Source of the DNA: Pedobacter sp. R20-19
GTDB taxonomy: Bacteria > Bacteroidota > Bacteroidia > Sphingobacteriales > Sphingobacteriaceae
NCBI RefSeq assembly: GCF_000708265.2
Contig: NZ_JCKI01000006.1
Span: 186,001-250,000 of the forward strand
Direction of reading: 5' to 3'
DNA length: 64,000 bases
The position numbers and the translations under genes were made by a program. This document shows positions 1 through 8,063 of the stretch, piece after piece (the stretch's first letter is position 1; the number at the start of each line of letters is the position of its first letter). The notes under the pieces are model-generated. The model was not told the DNA's origin. It did no database searches and saw nothing but the letters and a program-made list of their open reading frames with translations.

Positions 1-1919
1 CTGCAGTATATCCTTCTAGCTATTCTCCATTTACCAACCATCCGCTATTTGGTAATGCATTATCTCCAACTGGTGGACTTTACACTAACCCGTACGCAGA
101 AATGGTTAAAGGGTATGAAGATCAGAATGCTTCTACCCTGCAAACCCAGCTGGAATTAAAGCAAGATCTAAAATTTCTCACTCCTGGATTGAATGCAAGG
201 TTAATGACCTATGCCAGGCGATATTCTTATTTTAATATCACCCGCCAGTATAACCCCTTTTATTATAATGCACAAGAGCAGCCTGATGGATCATTATCAC
301 TTAATCTAATGAATAGTGGTACTGCGCCAACCATAGGTACACCGGGAAGAGAATATTTAGATTATGCTGAAGGCAGGAAAGATTTAAATTCTACCTTTTA
401 CGTGGAAGCAGCATTAAACTACAGCAGGATATTTAAGGAAAAACACGCTGTAAGCGGAATGCTCATTACCACCATGCGTAATTATTTAGCGGGTAATCCG
501 GGTAGTTTACAACTTTCTTTACCATCACGAAACCAAGGTGTATCAGGTAGGGCAACCTACGGTTATGACAATAAATATTTAGCAGAATTTAACTTTGGTT
601 ATAACGGATCTGAACGTTTTGCAGCTAATAATCGCTTCGGATTCTTCCCGTCCTTTGGTTTAGGTTATGTGGTATCTAATGAAAACTTTTTTAAGCCCCT
701 ACTCAACGTAGTCAATAGCTTAAAATTAAGGGCCACTTACGGCTTGGTTGGTAATGACCAGATTGGAGCAGCAGCAGATCGTTTTTTCTATATGTCGGAG
801 GTTAATATGAACAATCCTAATTATGGGGCGGCATTTGGAGACGATTGGCTTGGTAATTATAAAAACGGTATCTCTATTTCCCGATATGCAAATCCATTGA
901 TTACCTGGGAAACTTCTAAGCAAATTAATTTGGGTTTAGATTTAAGAGTCTTGAATGCACTGGATATTAACGTGGATGTTTATCAGGCCAAACGCTCAGG
1001 CATTTTATCATCCAGAGCCTACATTCCAAGTACCATGGGCTTACAGGCAAATATTCAGGCCAATACCAATAAAGCAGAAAGTAAGGGCGTAGATGTAGCC
1101 ATGAACTATAACAAATCATTTGGCAACAGTATGTTTCTTCAATTAAGGGGGAACTTTACCTATGCTGCCAATAAATTTGTAGTATATGATGAAACCAATT
1201 ATAGTCCAAATGAAACTTACCGTTACCACGTTGGCCAGCCTATTAAACAAACCTTTGGCTATATAGCAGAACGGTTATTTGTGGATGATGCAGAGGCGAA
1301 AAATTCTCCGCGACAATTATCAGGCACACCTGGAGTTACTTATGGCGGTGGTGATATTAAATACCGTGATATTAATGGAGATGGTTTAATTAGTGAGGCA
1401 GATCAGGTTCCGATCGGGCTGCCAACTTCTCCTGAGATTATTTATGGTTTTGGAGGCACCTTTGGCTACAAAGGGTTTGATATTTCCGCTTTCTTTCAGG
1501 GCTCTGCCCGTTCTTCATTTTTCATTAATCCTCAAAACATTGCCCCTTTTGTTCAAAATGGTGGATCACAAAATGGCTTGTTAAGTCAGGTGGCCAGTAG
1601 CTATTGGTCTGAAGAAAACCGGAACAGTTACGCTTTCTGGCCACGTTTAAGCTCAAATTTTGTCGATAACAATAATCAGGTATCTACCTGGTGGATGCGG
1701 AATGGCTCATTTTTAAGATTAAAAAGTATTGAATTGGGTTATACGCTAAACAATAGCACCTTATCAAGATTAGGCCTCAAAAATTTCAGGGCCTACGTTA
1801 ATAGCACCAACCTTGCCATGATTAGCAGCTTTAAATTATGGGATACTGAAATGGGTGGAAACGGATTAGGCTATCCCATTCAGATGGTCTATAATTTAGG
1901 TTTAAGCGTATCATTCTAA
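1..1919 (+). CDS. SusC/RagA-type TonB-dependent receptor, 5' truncated
   Basis: This is the C-terminal part of a SusC-like outer-membrane transporter that imports glycan fragments together with its SusD partner. The reading frame is already open at base 3, so the signal peptide, carboxypeptidase-regulatory domain and most of the plug lie left of the window. About 640 residues of beta-barrel are visible, rich in alternating aromatic strands, with SusC-typical segments such as RATYGLVGNDQ, DINGDGLISEADQ and a C-terminal strand ending LGLSVSF with a final Phe, the usual signal for outer-membrane insertion. The susD gene follows one base after the stop codon, as expected of a pair. The substrate cannot be told from the barrel alone. 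The family call is secure. Confidence 0.93.
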   Translation, partial: AVYPSSYSPFTNHPLFGNALSPTGGLYTNPYAEMVKGYEDQNASTLQTQLELKQDLKFLTPGLNARLMTYARRYSYFNITRQYNPFYYNAQEQPDGSLSLNLMNSGTAPTIGTPGREYLDYAEGRKDLNSTFYVEAALNYSRIFKEKHAVSGMLITTMRNYLAGNPGSLQLSLPSRNQGVSGRATYGYDNKYLAEFNFGYNGSERFAANNRFGFFPSFGLGYVVSNENFFKPLLNVVNSLKLRATYGLVGNDQIGAAADRFFYMSEVNMNNPNYGAAFGDDWLGNYKNGISISRYANPLITWETSKQINLGLDLRVLNALDINVDVYQAKRSGILSSRAYIPSTMGLQANIQANTNKAESKGVDVAMNYNKSFGNSMFLQLRGNFTYAANKFVVYDETNYSPNETYRYHVGQPIKQTFGYIAERLFVDDAEAKNSPRQLSGTPGVTYGGGDIKYRDINGDGLISEADQVPIGLPTSPEIIYGFGGTFGYKGFDISAFFQGSARSSFFINPQNIAPFVQNGGSQNGLLSQVASSYWSEENRNSYAFWPRLSSNFVDNNNQVSTWWMRNGSFLRLKSIELGYTLNNSTLSRLGLKNFRAYVNSTNLAMISSFKLWDTEMGGNGLGYPIQMVYNLGLSVSF

Positions 1920-1944
1920 GGTGGTCATTTTAAAAAATACAAAC

Positions 1945-3924
1945 ATGAACTTAAAAAATATCTTAACTCACAATATAGTAAATGGCGTAAGAAAAGCACT
2001 TTTGCCAATTATTTTAGGGGCAGTTTTGCTGGTTGCGCCATCTTGTAAAAAATATCTTGATGTCATACCAGATAACGTTGCAACTATTGATAATGCTTTC
2101 GCATTAAGAAATGAAGCAGAGAGGTACCTCTACACTTGCTATTCATTTTTACCTCAAAACGGAAATCCATTGTATAATGTTGGATACATGTCTGGCGATG
2201 AAGTTTGGACCCCGCTTGATGAAAGAGAATTTATTTCCTATGGTTTTCGAAGTGCCCGTGGCGGGCAAAGTGCAGCCAACCCATATCTTGATGCCTGGAA
2301 TGGAAATAATCAAGGCGGTGGTTCGGGAAGTAATTATGGCTTGTTTAAAGCTATCAGAAATTGTAATCTTTTTTTGGAGAATGTATCAGATGAAACTAAG
2401 GTTAGAGATCTTAGGCTCGATGAGCGAAAACGATGGATAGCCGAAGTGAAATTTTTAAAGGCCTACTATAATTTTTACCTGTTAAGGATGTATGGCCCTA
2501 TTCCATTAATAGATAAAAATCTGGATATCAGTGCACCAGAAGAGGCAGTTAGGGTGAAACGAATGCCTTTTGATGATTGCGTAAACTATATCTCTAACTT
2601 ATTGGATGAGGCAGCGGCCGATTTACCCCTTACCATTGCAGAAAAAAGTACACAGCTGGGAAGAGCAACAAAACCTATCGCATTAGCGGTTAAAGCTAAG
2701 TTACTGCTTACTGCAGCAAGCCCGTTATTTAATGGGAATACCGATTATTCAAATTTTAAAGATAAACAGGGTATCTCGCTGATGAATACGGCTTATGATG
2801 CAAATAAGTGGAAAAAGGCAGCTACTGCGGCAAAGGCGGCTATTGATGCGTGTAGTGCTGCCGGATTTAAACTTTATGAATTTCCTGGCTCTACTTTTAA
2901 ACTATCAGATACGACCAAAAGACAGCTTACCATTAAAGGTGCACTGACGGAAAGATTTGGTTTAAATACAGAACACGTGTGGGCCAATCCAAACAGTACG
3001 ACATCATTTTTACAACGGGCATCTATGGCAAGATTGGTCACAGCGGTTACTACCAATGATGCCAGAGAACAGCTTGCTGCGCCAATTAAAATTGCAGAAA
3101 TGTTCTATACCAAAAACGGAGTGCCAATAAATGAAGATAAAACTTTAAACTTTAATAACCGGTATGCGGTAAGAACTGCTGTTAACAGTGAACGTTTTTA
3201 CATTAAACCAGGTTACCAGACAGCCCGTTTAAACTATGATCGGGAGCCAAGGTTTTACGCTGACTTAGGTTTTGACGGCGGTGTATGGTATAAGTATGAT
3301 AGTCCAACCAATTCTGATGAAGGCACTTTTGTATTGGAAGGTAAATCTACGCAATTGGCTGGAGCCAGTAATTTTGGCTGGTATAATGAAACAGGTTACT
3401 ACATAAAAAAGGTAGTAGACTGGAATATGATTAATGGTACTAATGGTGCAACATTCAGAGAATATCCCTGGCCAGAAATTCGTTTGGCAGATCTTTATTT
3501 AATGTATGCAGAAGCACTTAACGAAACTTCGGCTTCGCCAGATGCAGATGTGTATACTTATATTAACCTGATTAGAGCCCGTGCCGGATTGGGTACCGTT
3601 CAAGATTCATGGACCACCTATTCCAACAATCCAGGTAAATACACTACCCAGGCTGGCATGCGTGAAATTATCCACCAGGAACGCTTAATTGAACTTGCTT
3701 TTGAAGGCAATCGCTACTGGGATATCAGGCGCTGGAAACAAGCAGCAGAAGTATTCAACCAATCTATAACCGGATGGAGCGTTTTTCAGCCTACAACTTC
3801 TGAATACTACCGCGTGAGGACCATTTTTGCCCAAAATTTTATTGCGCCACGTGATTATTTATGGCCGTTGAGAACTTATGATTTAACTGTTAATCCTAAC
3901 CTGGTTCAAAACCCGGGCTGGTAA
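1945..3924 (+). CDS. SusD/RagB-family surface glycan-binding lipoprotein
   Basis: This is the SusD partner of the preceding SusC, a surface lipoprotein that captures glycan over the SusC barrel. I place the start at the ATG at 1945 (659 aa). A GTG at 1921 would add eight residues directly after the susC stop and is less likely. The N-terminus has a hydrophobic stretch ending in APSCKKYLDV, which gives a lipidated Cys followed by the KKYLD pattern usual in SusD proteins. The C-terminal SusD domain shows EIRLADLYLMYAEALNE, the YINLIRARAGL helix, ERLIELAFEGNRYWDIRRWK, and an end in NPGW. These are hallmark SusD motifs. Together with the downstream DUF lipoproteins it forms an operon-like series on one strand. 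Confidence 0.93.
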   Translation: MNLKNILTHNIVNGVRKALLPIILGAVLLVAPSCKKYLDVIPDNVATIDNAFALRNEAERYLYTCYSFLPQNGNPLYNVGYMSGDEVWTPLDEREFISYGFRSARGGQSAANPYLDAWNGNNQGGGSGSNYGLFKAIRNCNLFLENVSDETKVRDLRLDERKRWIAEVKFLKAYYNFYLLRMYGPIPLIDKNLDISAPEEAVRVKRMPFDDCVNYISNLLDEAAADLPLTIAEKSTQLGRATKPIALAVKAKLLLTAASPLFNGNTDYSNFKDKQGISLMNTAYDANKWKKAATAAKAAIDACSAAGFKLYEFPGSTFKLSDTTKRQLTIKGALTERFGLNTEHVWANPNSTTSFLQRASMARLVTAVTTNDAREQLAAPIKIAEMFYTKNGVPINEDKTLNFNNRYAVRTAVNSERFYIKPGYQTARLNYDREPRFYADLGFDGGVWYKYDSPTNSDEGTFVLEGKSTQLAGASNFGWYNETGYYIKKVVDWNMINGTNGATFREYPWPEIRLADLYLMYAEALNETSASPDADVYTYINLIRARAGLGTVQDSWTTYSNNPGKYTTQAGMREIIHQERLIELAFEGNRYWDIRRWKQAAEVFNQSITGWSVFQPTTSEYYRVRTIFAQNFIAPRDYLWPLRTYDLTVNPNLVQNPGW

Positions 3925-3951
3925 GTATTATTAATCAAAAATAATTTAGAC

Positions 3952-5151
3952 ATGAAAAAAAATAGATTAACCCTATATACCTTACTGTTTGGTTTAACGG
4001 TAATATTTGCTGGTTGTAAACAGGATAAGCTGGAGCCATTGGAAACGAGTACAAACCCACCCGGAACGGTTTCAAACGTTGTCGTAGAAAACGGGGCAGG
4101 ATTTGCAAAATTAAGTTATGTACTTCCGACAGATAAAAATCTCCTGTATGTTAAGGCTGTATATTCTTTAGCAAATGGCCGTGTAATGGAGGTAAAATCT
4201 TCTTACTACAACAGTACATTAACCGTTGAAGGTTTTGGAGATACCAACACCCATGAAGTTAAACTTTATGCGGTAAATAGAAGTGAGGTTCCTTCTGCAG
4301 CGGTTTCTGTAAGTGTTAAGCCGTTGGAAAATCCAATATGGGATGTATATAGAAGCTTAAAAGTAATTCCAGATTTTGGGGGACTGAAGTTTACTGCCGC
4401 TAACCTGTTGAAAGCCGATTTATCTATTGAGATTATGAAGCAGGATAATGGAAAATACCAGCCTACAGCAAAAAATATTTATACTTCTGCAGCAGATATT
4501 AACCAATCTGTTAGGGGCCTTGATACCATTGCACAAAAATTTGCCATTACCATAAGAGATCGATGGCTGAATTATACAGATACCCTTTATACTACCTTAA
4601 AACCATTATACGAAACGGCCATTCCGAAATCTGGTTACAGGGCTGTAAATTTACCAACTGATGTTGGGCAGGAATATTCGGGTACAGGCATAGATAAAAT
4701 GTGGGATAAAGACATCATTAACTGGCCAAATATATCACTCACAAAGCCTGGGGTGCTTACTCCACAATGGGTAACTTTTGATATCGGGAAATTGGTCAAT
4801 TTAAGCAGGATTGTAATCTGGGGCTATCCAGAATATTTAAATTCCGGAAGAGCATATTATTACGGCGGTAACCTGAAAGATTTTGAAGTTTGGGGATCGG
4901 ATAACCCACCGAGCGATGGTAGCTTTAACAATTGGGTTAAGCTGGGCACCTTTACTACAGTTAAACCTTCAGGTAGTGCTTATGGCATACAAACCAGCGA
5001 AGATTATAATTATGCTAACGCAGGTATCAGTTACAGCTTCGATATTAAGTCTCAAAAATTCAGGTATATCAGAATTAAAAGTATTAAAAACTTTCAGGGA
5101 TCAACATTTATGTCGGTTGCCGAACTTCAGGTTTATGGCGATCCGAGATAA
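3952..5151 (+). CDS. Surface lipoprotein with DUF4959, DUF5126 and DUF5000 (discoidin-like) domains
   Basis: The product is a 399-aa lipoprotein (signal peptide ending in FAGCKQD) of the kind found just after susCD in many Sphingobacteriaceae and Bacteroides loci. By recognition, residues ~20-125 match DUF4959 (an FN3-like fold), the middle ~130-225 matches DUF5126, and ~230-399 matches DUF5000, an F5/8 type C (discoidin-like) carbohydrate-binding domain. The last contains DFEVWGSDNPP and ends in SVAELQVYGDP, typical of discoidin sandwiches. It probably acts as an accessory surface glycan-binding protein, the counterpart of SusE/SusF, but binding has to be inferred. It starts 27 bp after susD and is presumably co-transcribed. 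Confidence 0.82.
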   Translation: MKKNRLTLYTLLFGLTVIFAGCKQDKLEPLETSTNPPGTVSNVVVENGAGFAKLSYVLPTDKNLLYVKAVYSLANGRVMEVKSSYYNSTLTVEGFGDTNTHEVKLYAVNRSEVPSAAVSVSVKPLENPIWDVYRSLKVIPDFGGLKFTAANLLKADLSIEIMKQDNGKYQPTAKNIYTSAADINQSVRGLDTIAQKFAITIRDRWLNYTDTLYTTLKPLYETAIPKSGYRAVNLPTDVGQEYSGTGIDKMWDKDIINWPNISLTKPGVLTPQWVTFDIGKLVNLSRIVIWGYPEYLNSGRAYYYGGNLKDFEVWGSDNPPSDGSFNNWVKLGTFTTVKPSGSAYGIQTSEDYNYANAGISYSFDIKSQKFRYIRIKSIKNFQGSTFMSVAELQVYGDPR

Positions 5152-5224
5152 TCGTTAATTTATAAAAAGGGTATTTGTCACATCAAAAATTAATGTCGCC
5201 AACGATATTTTAAAGTTATATCAC

Positions 5225-6448
5225 ATGAAAAATATTATAAAAAAGATTAAAGGGCTGCAATGGCTTGCGCTCTCTTTAATGGTTACCGGTTTTATTTCAT
5301 CTTGCTCTAAAATGGATGATTATAAAAAGTTTTTAGCCAATGGAGAAATATCTTATACGGGTAAGCTAGACTCTATTAAAATCATGTCTGGCAATTCACG
5401 TGTCCTACTAAAAGGTTTATTCTTATCCGATCCTAAAATTACGCAGTGTAAAGTGTATTGGAATAACATGGCCGATTCTGTAATCATTCCTGTAACCAGA
5501 AAAAATGCTGTAGATAGTCTGAGTTTTTCCATAAATAACATGAAGGAAGGTATTCAGAATTTCACCATTTATACCGTAGATAATATAGGTAACAAGTCGA
5601 TTCCGGTATATAAAACAGGTAGGGTTTATGGGAGCCGCTACCAATCTTCATTAAGTAACCGTGTAGTTTCATCGGCCCTTACACTACAGAATGGAGATAC
5701 CAGAATTATTTTTGAGGGTATGGACAGATTAACAGGTGTATTTGCAACTGATGTAACCTATACCAATAATGCAAATTTGGTTAAAACCATGCGTGTTTCT
5801 ATAAACACAGATACCGCTGTTATCAAAAACTTCAAATTAAGCAGCAATATCAATTATCGCACCCTGTTTTTACCGGATACGGTTAGCGTTGATACTTTTA
5901 AATCTGACATTGCCAGTTTATATGTTCCACGTTACATTGAACAAGATATCACGGCTACTTATTTAAAAAATACGGGTCCGTTTACCAGGGCTGCCTATGA
6001 TGGATCAAGATGGGGAACCTTAGCGGATTGGATTACTAATGCTGCTGCGAAAAACATTGCTAATAACCAGTACGGAGGTTACGAATTTAAAGGTGGTGTA
6101 GGCGTATTATCATTTGAATCTGGATGGGGGATCAATACACCTGTTACCAATGGTTTAATTTACCAAACCATTACTCTGCTTGCGGGGAGCTATGCTTTCC
6201 AGCTTTATGGCGTCGATCAGAATACTGGTGGTACCAGATACATGGCCGTAGCTGAAGGTAATACACTTCCAAACATCAGTGATATCGTGTCGAAGGCAAT
6301 TGCCTATACTAATATTTCTAATGGTGTATTGAAATTTACGCTGAATAAGCAGACAACTGTTTCTGTAGGCTTTGCCGTTTCTATAGCCAATACAGGGCAA
6401 TACATTAAAGTTGGCAGTGTAAAACTATTTAGCCAGTCTTACCAATAA
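5225..6448 (+). CDS. DUF4998/DUF5013 lipoprotein of a glycan-utilization locus
   Basis: This 407-aa lipoprotein has its signal peptide ending in FISSCSKMDDYKKF. The N-terminal half (~25-215) resembles DUF4998, with the characteristic YTGKLDSIKIMSGNSR and KVYWNNMADSV segments. The C-terminal half (~235-405) resembles DUF5013, a beta-sandwich likely to bind glycan (GSRWGTLADWI, GGYEFKGGVGVLSFESGWG). Proteins of this type usually sit directly after the DUF4959/DUF5000 gene in the same loci, exactly as here. The likely role is as an additional surface-exposed glycan-binding protein. No catalytic motif is visible. The 73-bp gap before it holds no obvious terminator. Confidence 0.8.
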   Translation: MKNIIKKIKGLQWLALSLMVTGFISSCSKMDDYKKFLANGEISYTGKLDSIKIMSGNSRVLLKGLFLSDPKITQCKVYWNNMADSVIIPVTRKNAVDSLSFSINNMKEGIQNFTIYTVDNIGNKSIPVYKTGRVYGSRYQSSLSNRVVSSALTLQNGDTRIIFEGMDRLTGVFATDVTYTNNANLVKTMRVSINTDTAVIKNFKLSSNINYRTLFLPDTVSVDTFKSDIASLYVPRYIEQDITATYLKNTGPFTRAAYDGSRWGTLADWITNAAAKNIANNQYGGYEFKGGVGVLSFESGWGINTPVTNGLIYQTITLLAGSYAFQLYGVDQNTGGTRYMAVAEGNTLPNISDIVSKAIAYTNISNGVLKFTLNKQTTVSVGFAVSIANTGQYIKVGSVKLFSQSYQ

Positions 6449-6531
6449 GGATTCAGAAACCATAAATACTTATGAAAGAATACGTGTTTCTTACACTTAA
6501 TTAATATTTTCTAACCTTTAAACTATCTAAA

Positions 6532-7500
6532 ATGAAAAAACAATTTAAAAATTATTTCGTATTAAGTTATGCGATTATTGCCATGTTTACCGCATGCAAA
6601 AAAAATGAAAATGCAGAAATTTCGCACCCATCTAAAACCGAGTTGACAGGTAAGCCAGCTACCATTAGCGCTGCATCAAGCGCTGACAGTGTCACATTTA
6701 AATTCCCTCCCTTGCATATTGTGGGCTCAACAGTGGTAGCAGCAGATATAGAGGTGCTTACTGATGGTGGTAACGCCGTAATTGAAAGAGGCATGGTTTG
6801 GGGCACAGCACCGAATCCTTCGGTCACAAATAGTAAAGTAAAGCATGGTAATGCGGGTCTGGGAAAATTTAGAATAATGCTTAAGGGGCTTACGCCAAAA
6901 ACCACCTATTATGCCAGGGCTTATGCCATTAATGGGAATGGGGTGAGTTACAGCACTCAGGTTACTTTCAAAACCATAGCAAAAGGTAATATCACTTATA
7001 CCTTTAATAAATCTGCAAACCCAACAGCGCAAGAACTTGCAGCTTATGGCAGGTTGCAGGTGGCTATTGATAGTGCGGTTTGGTACCTTGAAAATTACAC
7101 ATCTGCAACTAAACACCTCTACTTAAATTATGATAGTGGAGTACCAACTGCAGATGCAAATAATGAGGGTTGGATGAGATTTGGAAGCAATTCTTCCTAT
7201 CAGAACCTGCGGACTATGCTCCATGAATCTGATCATTCATTAGGCACAGGAACTTCATCATGGTGGTCAAATCATATTGTAAGCGGTAAACTTGAGGCAC
7301 CTAGCGTAACATCACTATTGCGGATTATATTAAATGATAGTACCGCAAAGCTTAGTGGCGATTCGCAACACTGGTGGCCATATGGTCTCAATCAAAATTC
7401 TGAAGTTTCATCTAGCTGGGATTATGTGTACAATTGTTTAATTCTCGAAGCCATGCGTAAAGATGGTTTAACCGAATTCAGTGGTGCGTATAACCCGTAG
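6532..7500 (+). CDS. Lipoprotein with FN3-like domain and HExxHxxG putative zinc-peptidase domain
   Basis: The product is a 322-aa lipoprotein (N-terminus ending in MFTACKKNEN). Residues ~60-148 look like a Bacteroidota FN3-type domain, with ERGMVWGTAPNPSVTN and LTPKTTYYARAYAINGNG. Residues ~155-322 form a second domain with LHESDHSLGTG: H231, E232, H235 and G238 spell HExxHxxG, the zinc-binding motif of metzincin-like peptidases, and DSQHWWPYGLNQ (H280) could supply a third ligand. The same HExxH plus HFWPYGLN layout is familiar to me from secreted proteins of unknown function attached to ricin-type lectin domains, but I cannot name a Pfam family. It is the last gene of PUL1, followed by a strong hairpin. 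Catalysis is inferred, and a structural carbohydrate-binding role is possible. Confidence 0.62.
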   Translation: MKKQFKNYFVLSYAIIAMFTACKKNENAEISHPSKTELTGKPATISAASSADSVTFKFPPLHIVGSTVVAADIEVLTDGGNAVIERGMVWGTAPNPSVTNSKVKHGNAGLGKFRIMLKGLTPKTTYYARAYAINGNGVSYSTQVTFKTIAKGNITYTFNKSANPTAQELAAYGRLQVAIDSAVWYLENYTSATKHLYLNYDSGVPTADANNEGWMRFGSNSSYQNLRTMLHESDHSLGTGTSSWWSNHIVSGKLEAPSVTSLLRIILNDSTAKLSGDSQHWWPYGLNQNSEVSSSWDYVYNCLILEAMRKDGLTEFSGAYNP

Positions 7501-7516
7501 TCATTACTTCTAAATT

Positions 7517-7559
7517 TAATTACTCATGCAGCCGTTAACAGCAGGTGCATGAGTAATTA
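7517..7559 (+). terminator. Stem-loop terminator closing PUL1
   Basis: A perfect 14-bp inverted repeat (7517-7530 with 7546-7559) flanks a 15-nt loop, 16 bp after the stop codon of the HExxH lipoprotein gene. The following T-run is short (ATTATTTC), so this could be a weak intrinsic terminator or an mRNA 3'-end stabilizer. It separates PUL1 from PUL2. Confidence 0.6.
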
Positions 7560-7962
7560 TTTCTGATAACCATATGCGTCTTTTAAGCTTTCCTTTAAAA
7601 GATGATTTATCTTCTTAAAAATTTTGATTCCCCTATCTCAGGTTGCTAATCTTTCGCAACTTATAATAGAATATAATATCAGTATTCACATACCAAAAGG
7701 ATAATATACTCCTATTTTACTGCATGCTCAACTCAACTTCATTCTTTAAATAAACGTTAGTTGGACGATTAATTTTATGCAATCAGGGTGAAATGTGCCT
7801 TTTTTAAATAAAAATAACACTTTAACCCCTAAATATTACGATTATACCCCTCCTTCATATCCCGTTTTTAGTAGTTCTTTGAAACAACCAAGTCATAAGG
7901 GATAAGGATAACACACAACCAACAACTGATCTAACTAAATAATTAAGGCCATCAATCTATCC

Positions 7963-7996
7963 TAGTTTGATGAATGTCAGTTAATAGTTTGATGAA
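7963..7996. promoter_or_regulatory. 12-bp direct repeat upstream of PUL2 susC, possible operator
   Basis: The 12-mer TAGTTTGATGAA occurs at 7963-7974 and again at 7985-7996, so equivalent bases are 22 bp apart, about two helical turns. It lies 68 bp before the susC start codon. Same-face direct repeats of this size are typical binding sites for dimeric activators. The regulator is unknown and the assignment is an inference from spacing and position. Confidence 0.4.
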
Positions 7997-8063
7997 CACT
8001 TTTTTCCTTTTGACTGCATTTTTTCAACAAACAATTTATTCTAACTAATCAAACAAATTTAAG

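Larger units (their letters stand above)
7501..8063. other. 563-bp intergenic region upstream of PUL2
   Basis: This gap holds the PUL1 terminator hairpin at its left end. Its middle is AT-rich without a convincing open frame. At its right end is a 12-bp direct repeat that is a plausible operator for the PUL2 susC. I found no exact TAnnTTTG -7 box. The nearest match is a TTTG at about 7876-7879 preceded by TAGTTC. If that is used, the susC transcript would have a leader of roughly 180 nt. No sigma/anti-sigma, AraC or hybrid two-component gene sits beside PUL2, so its regulator is encoded elsewhere. Confidence 0.6.
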
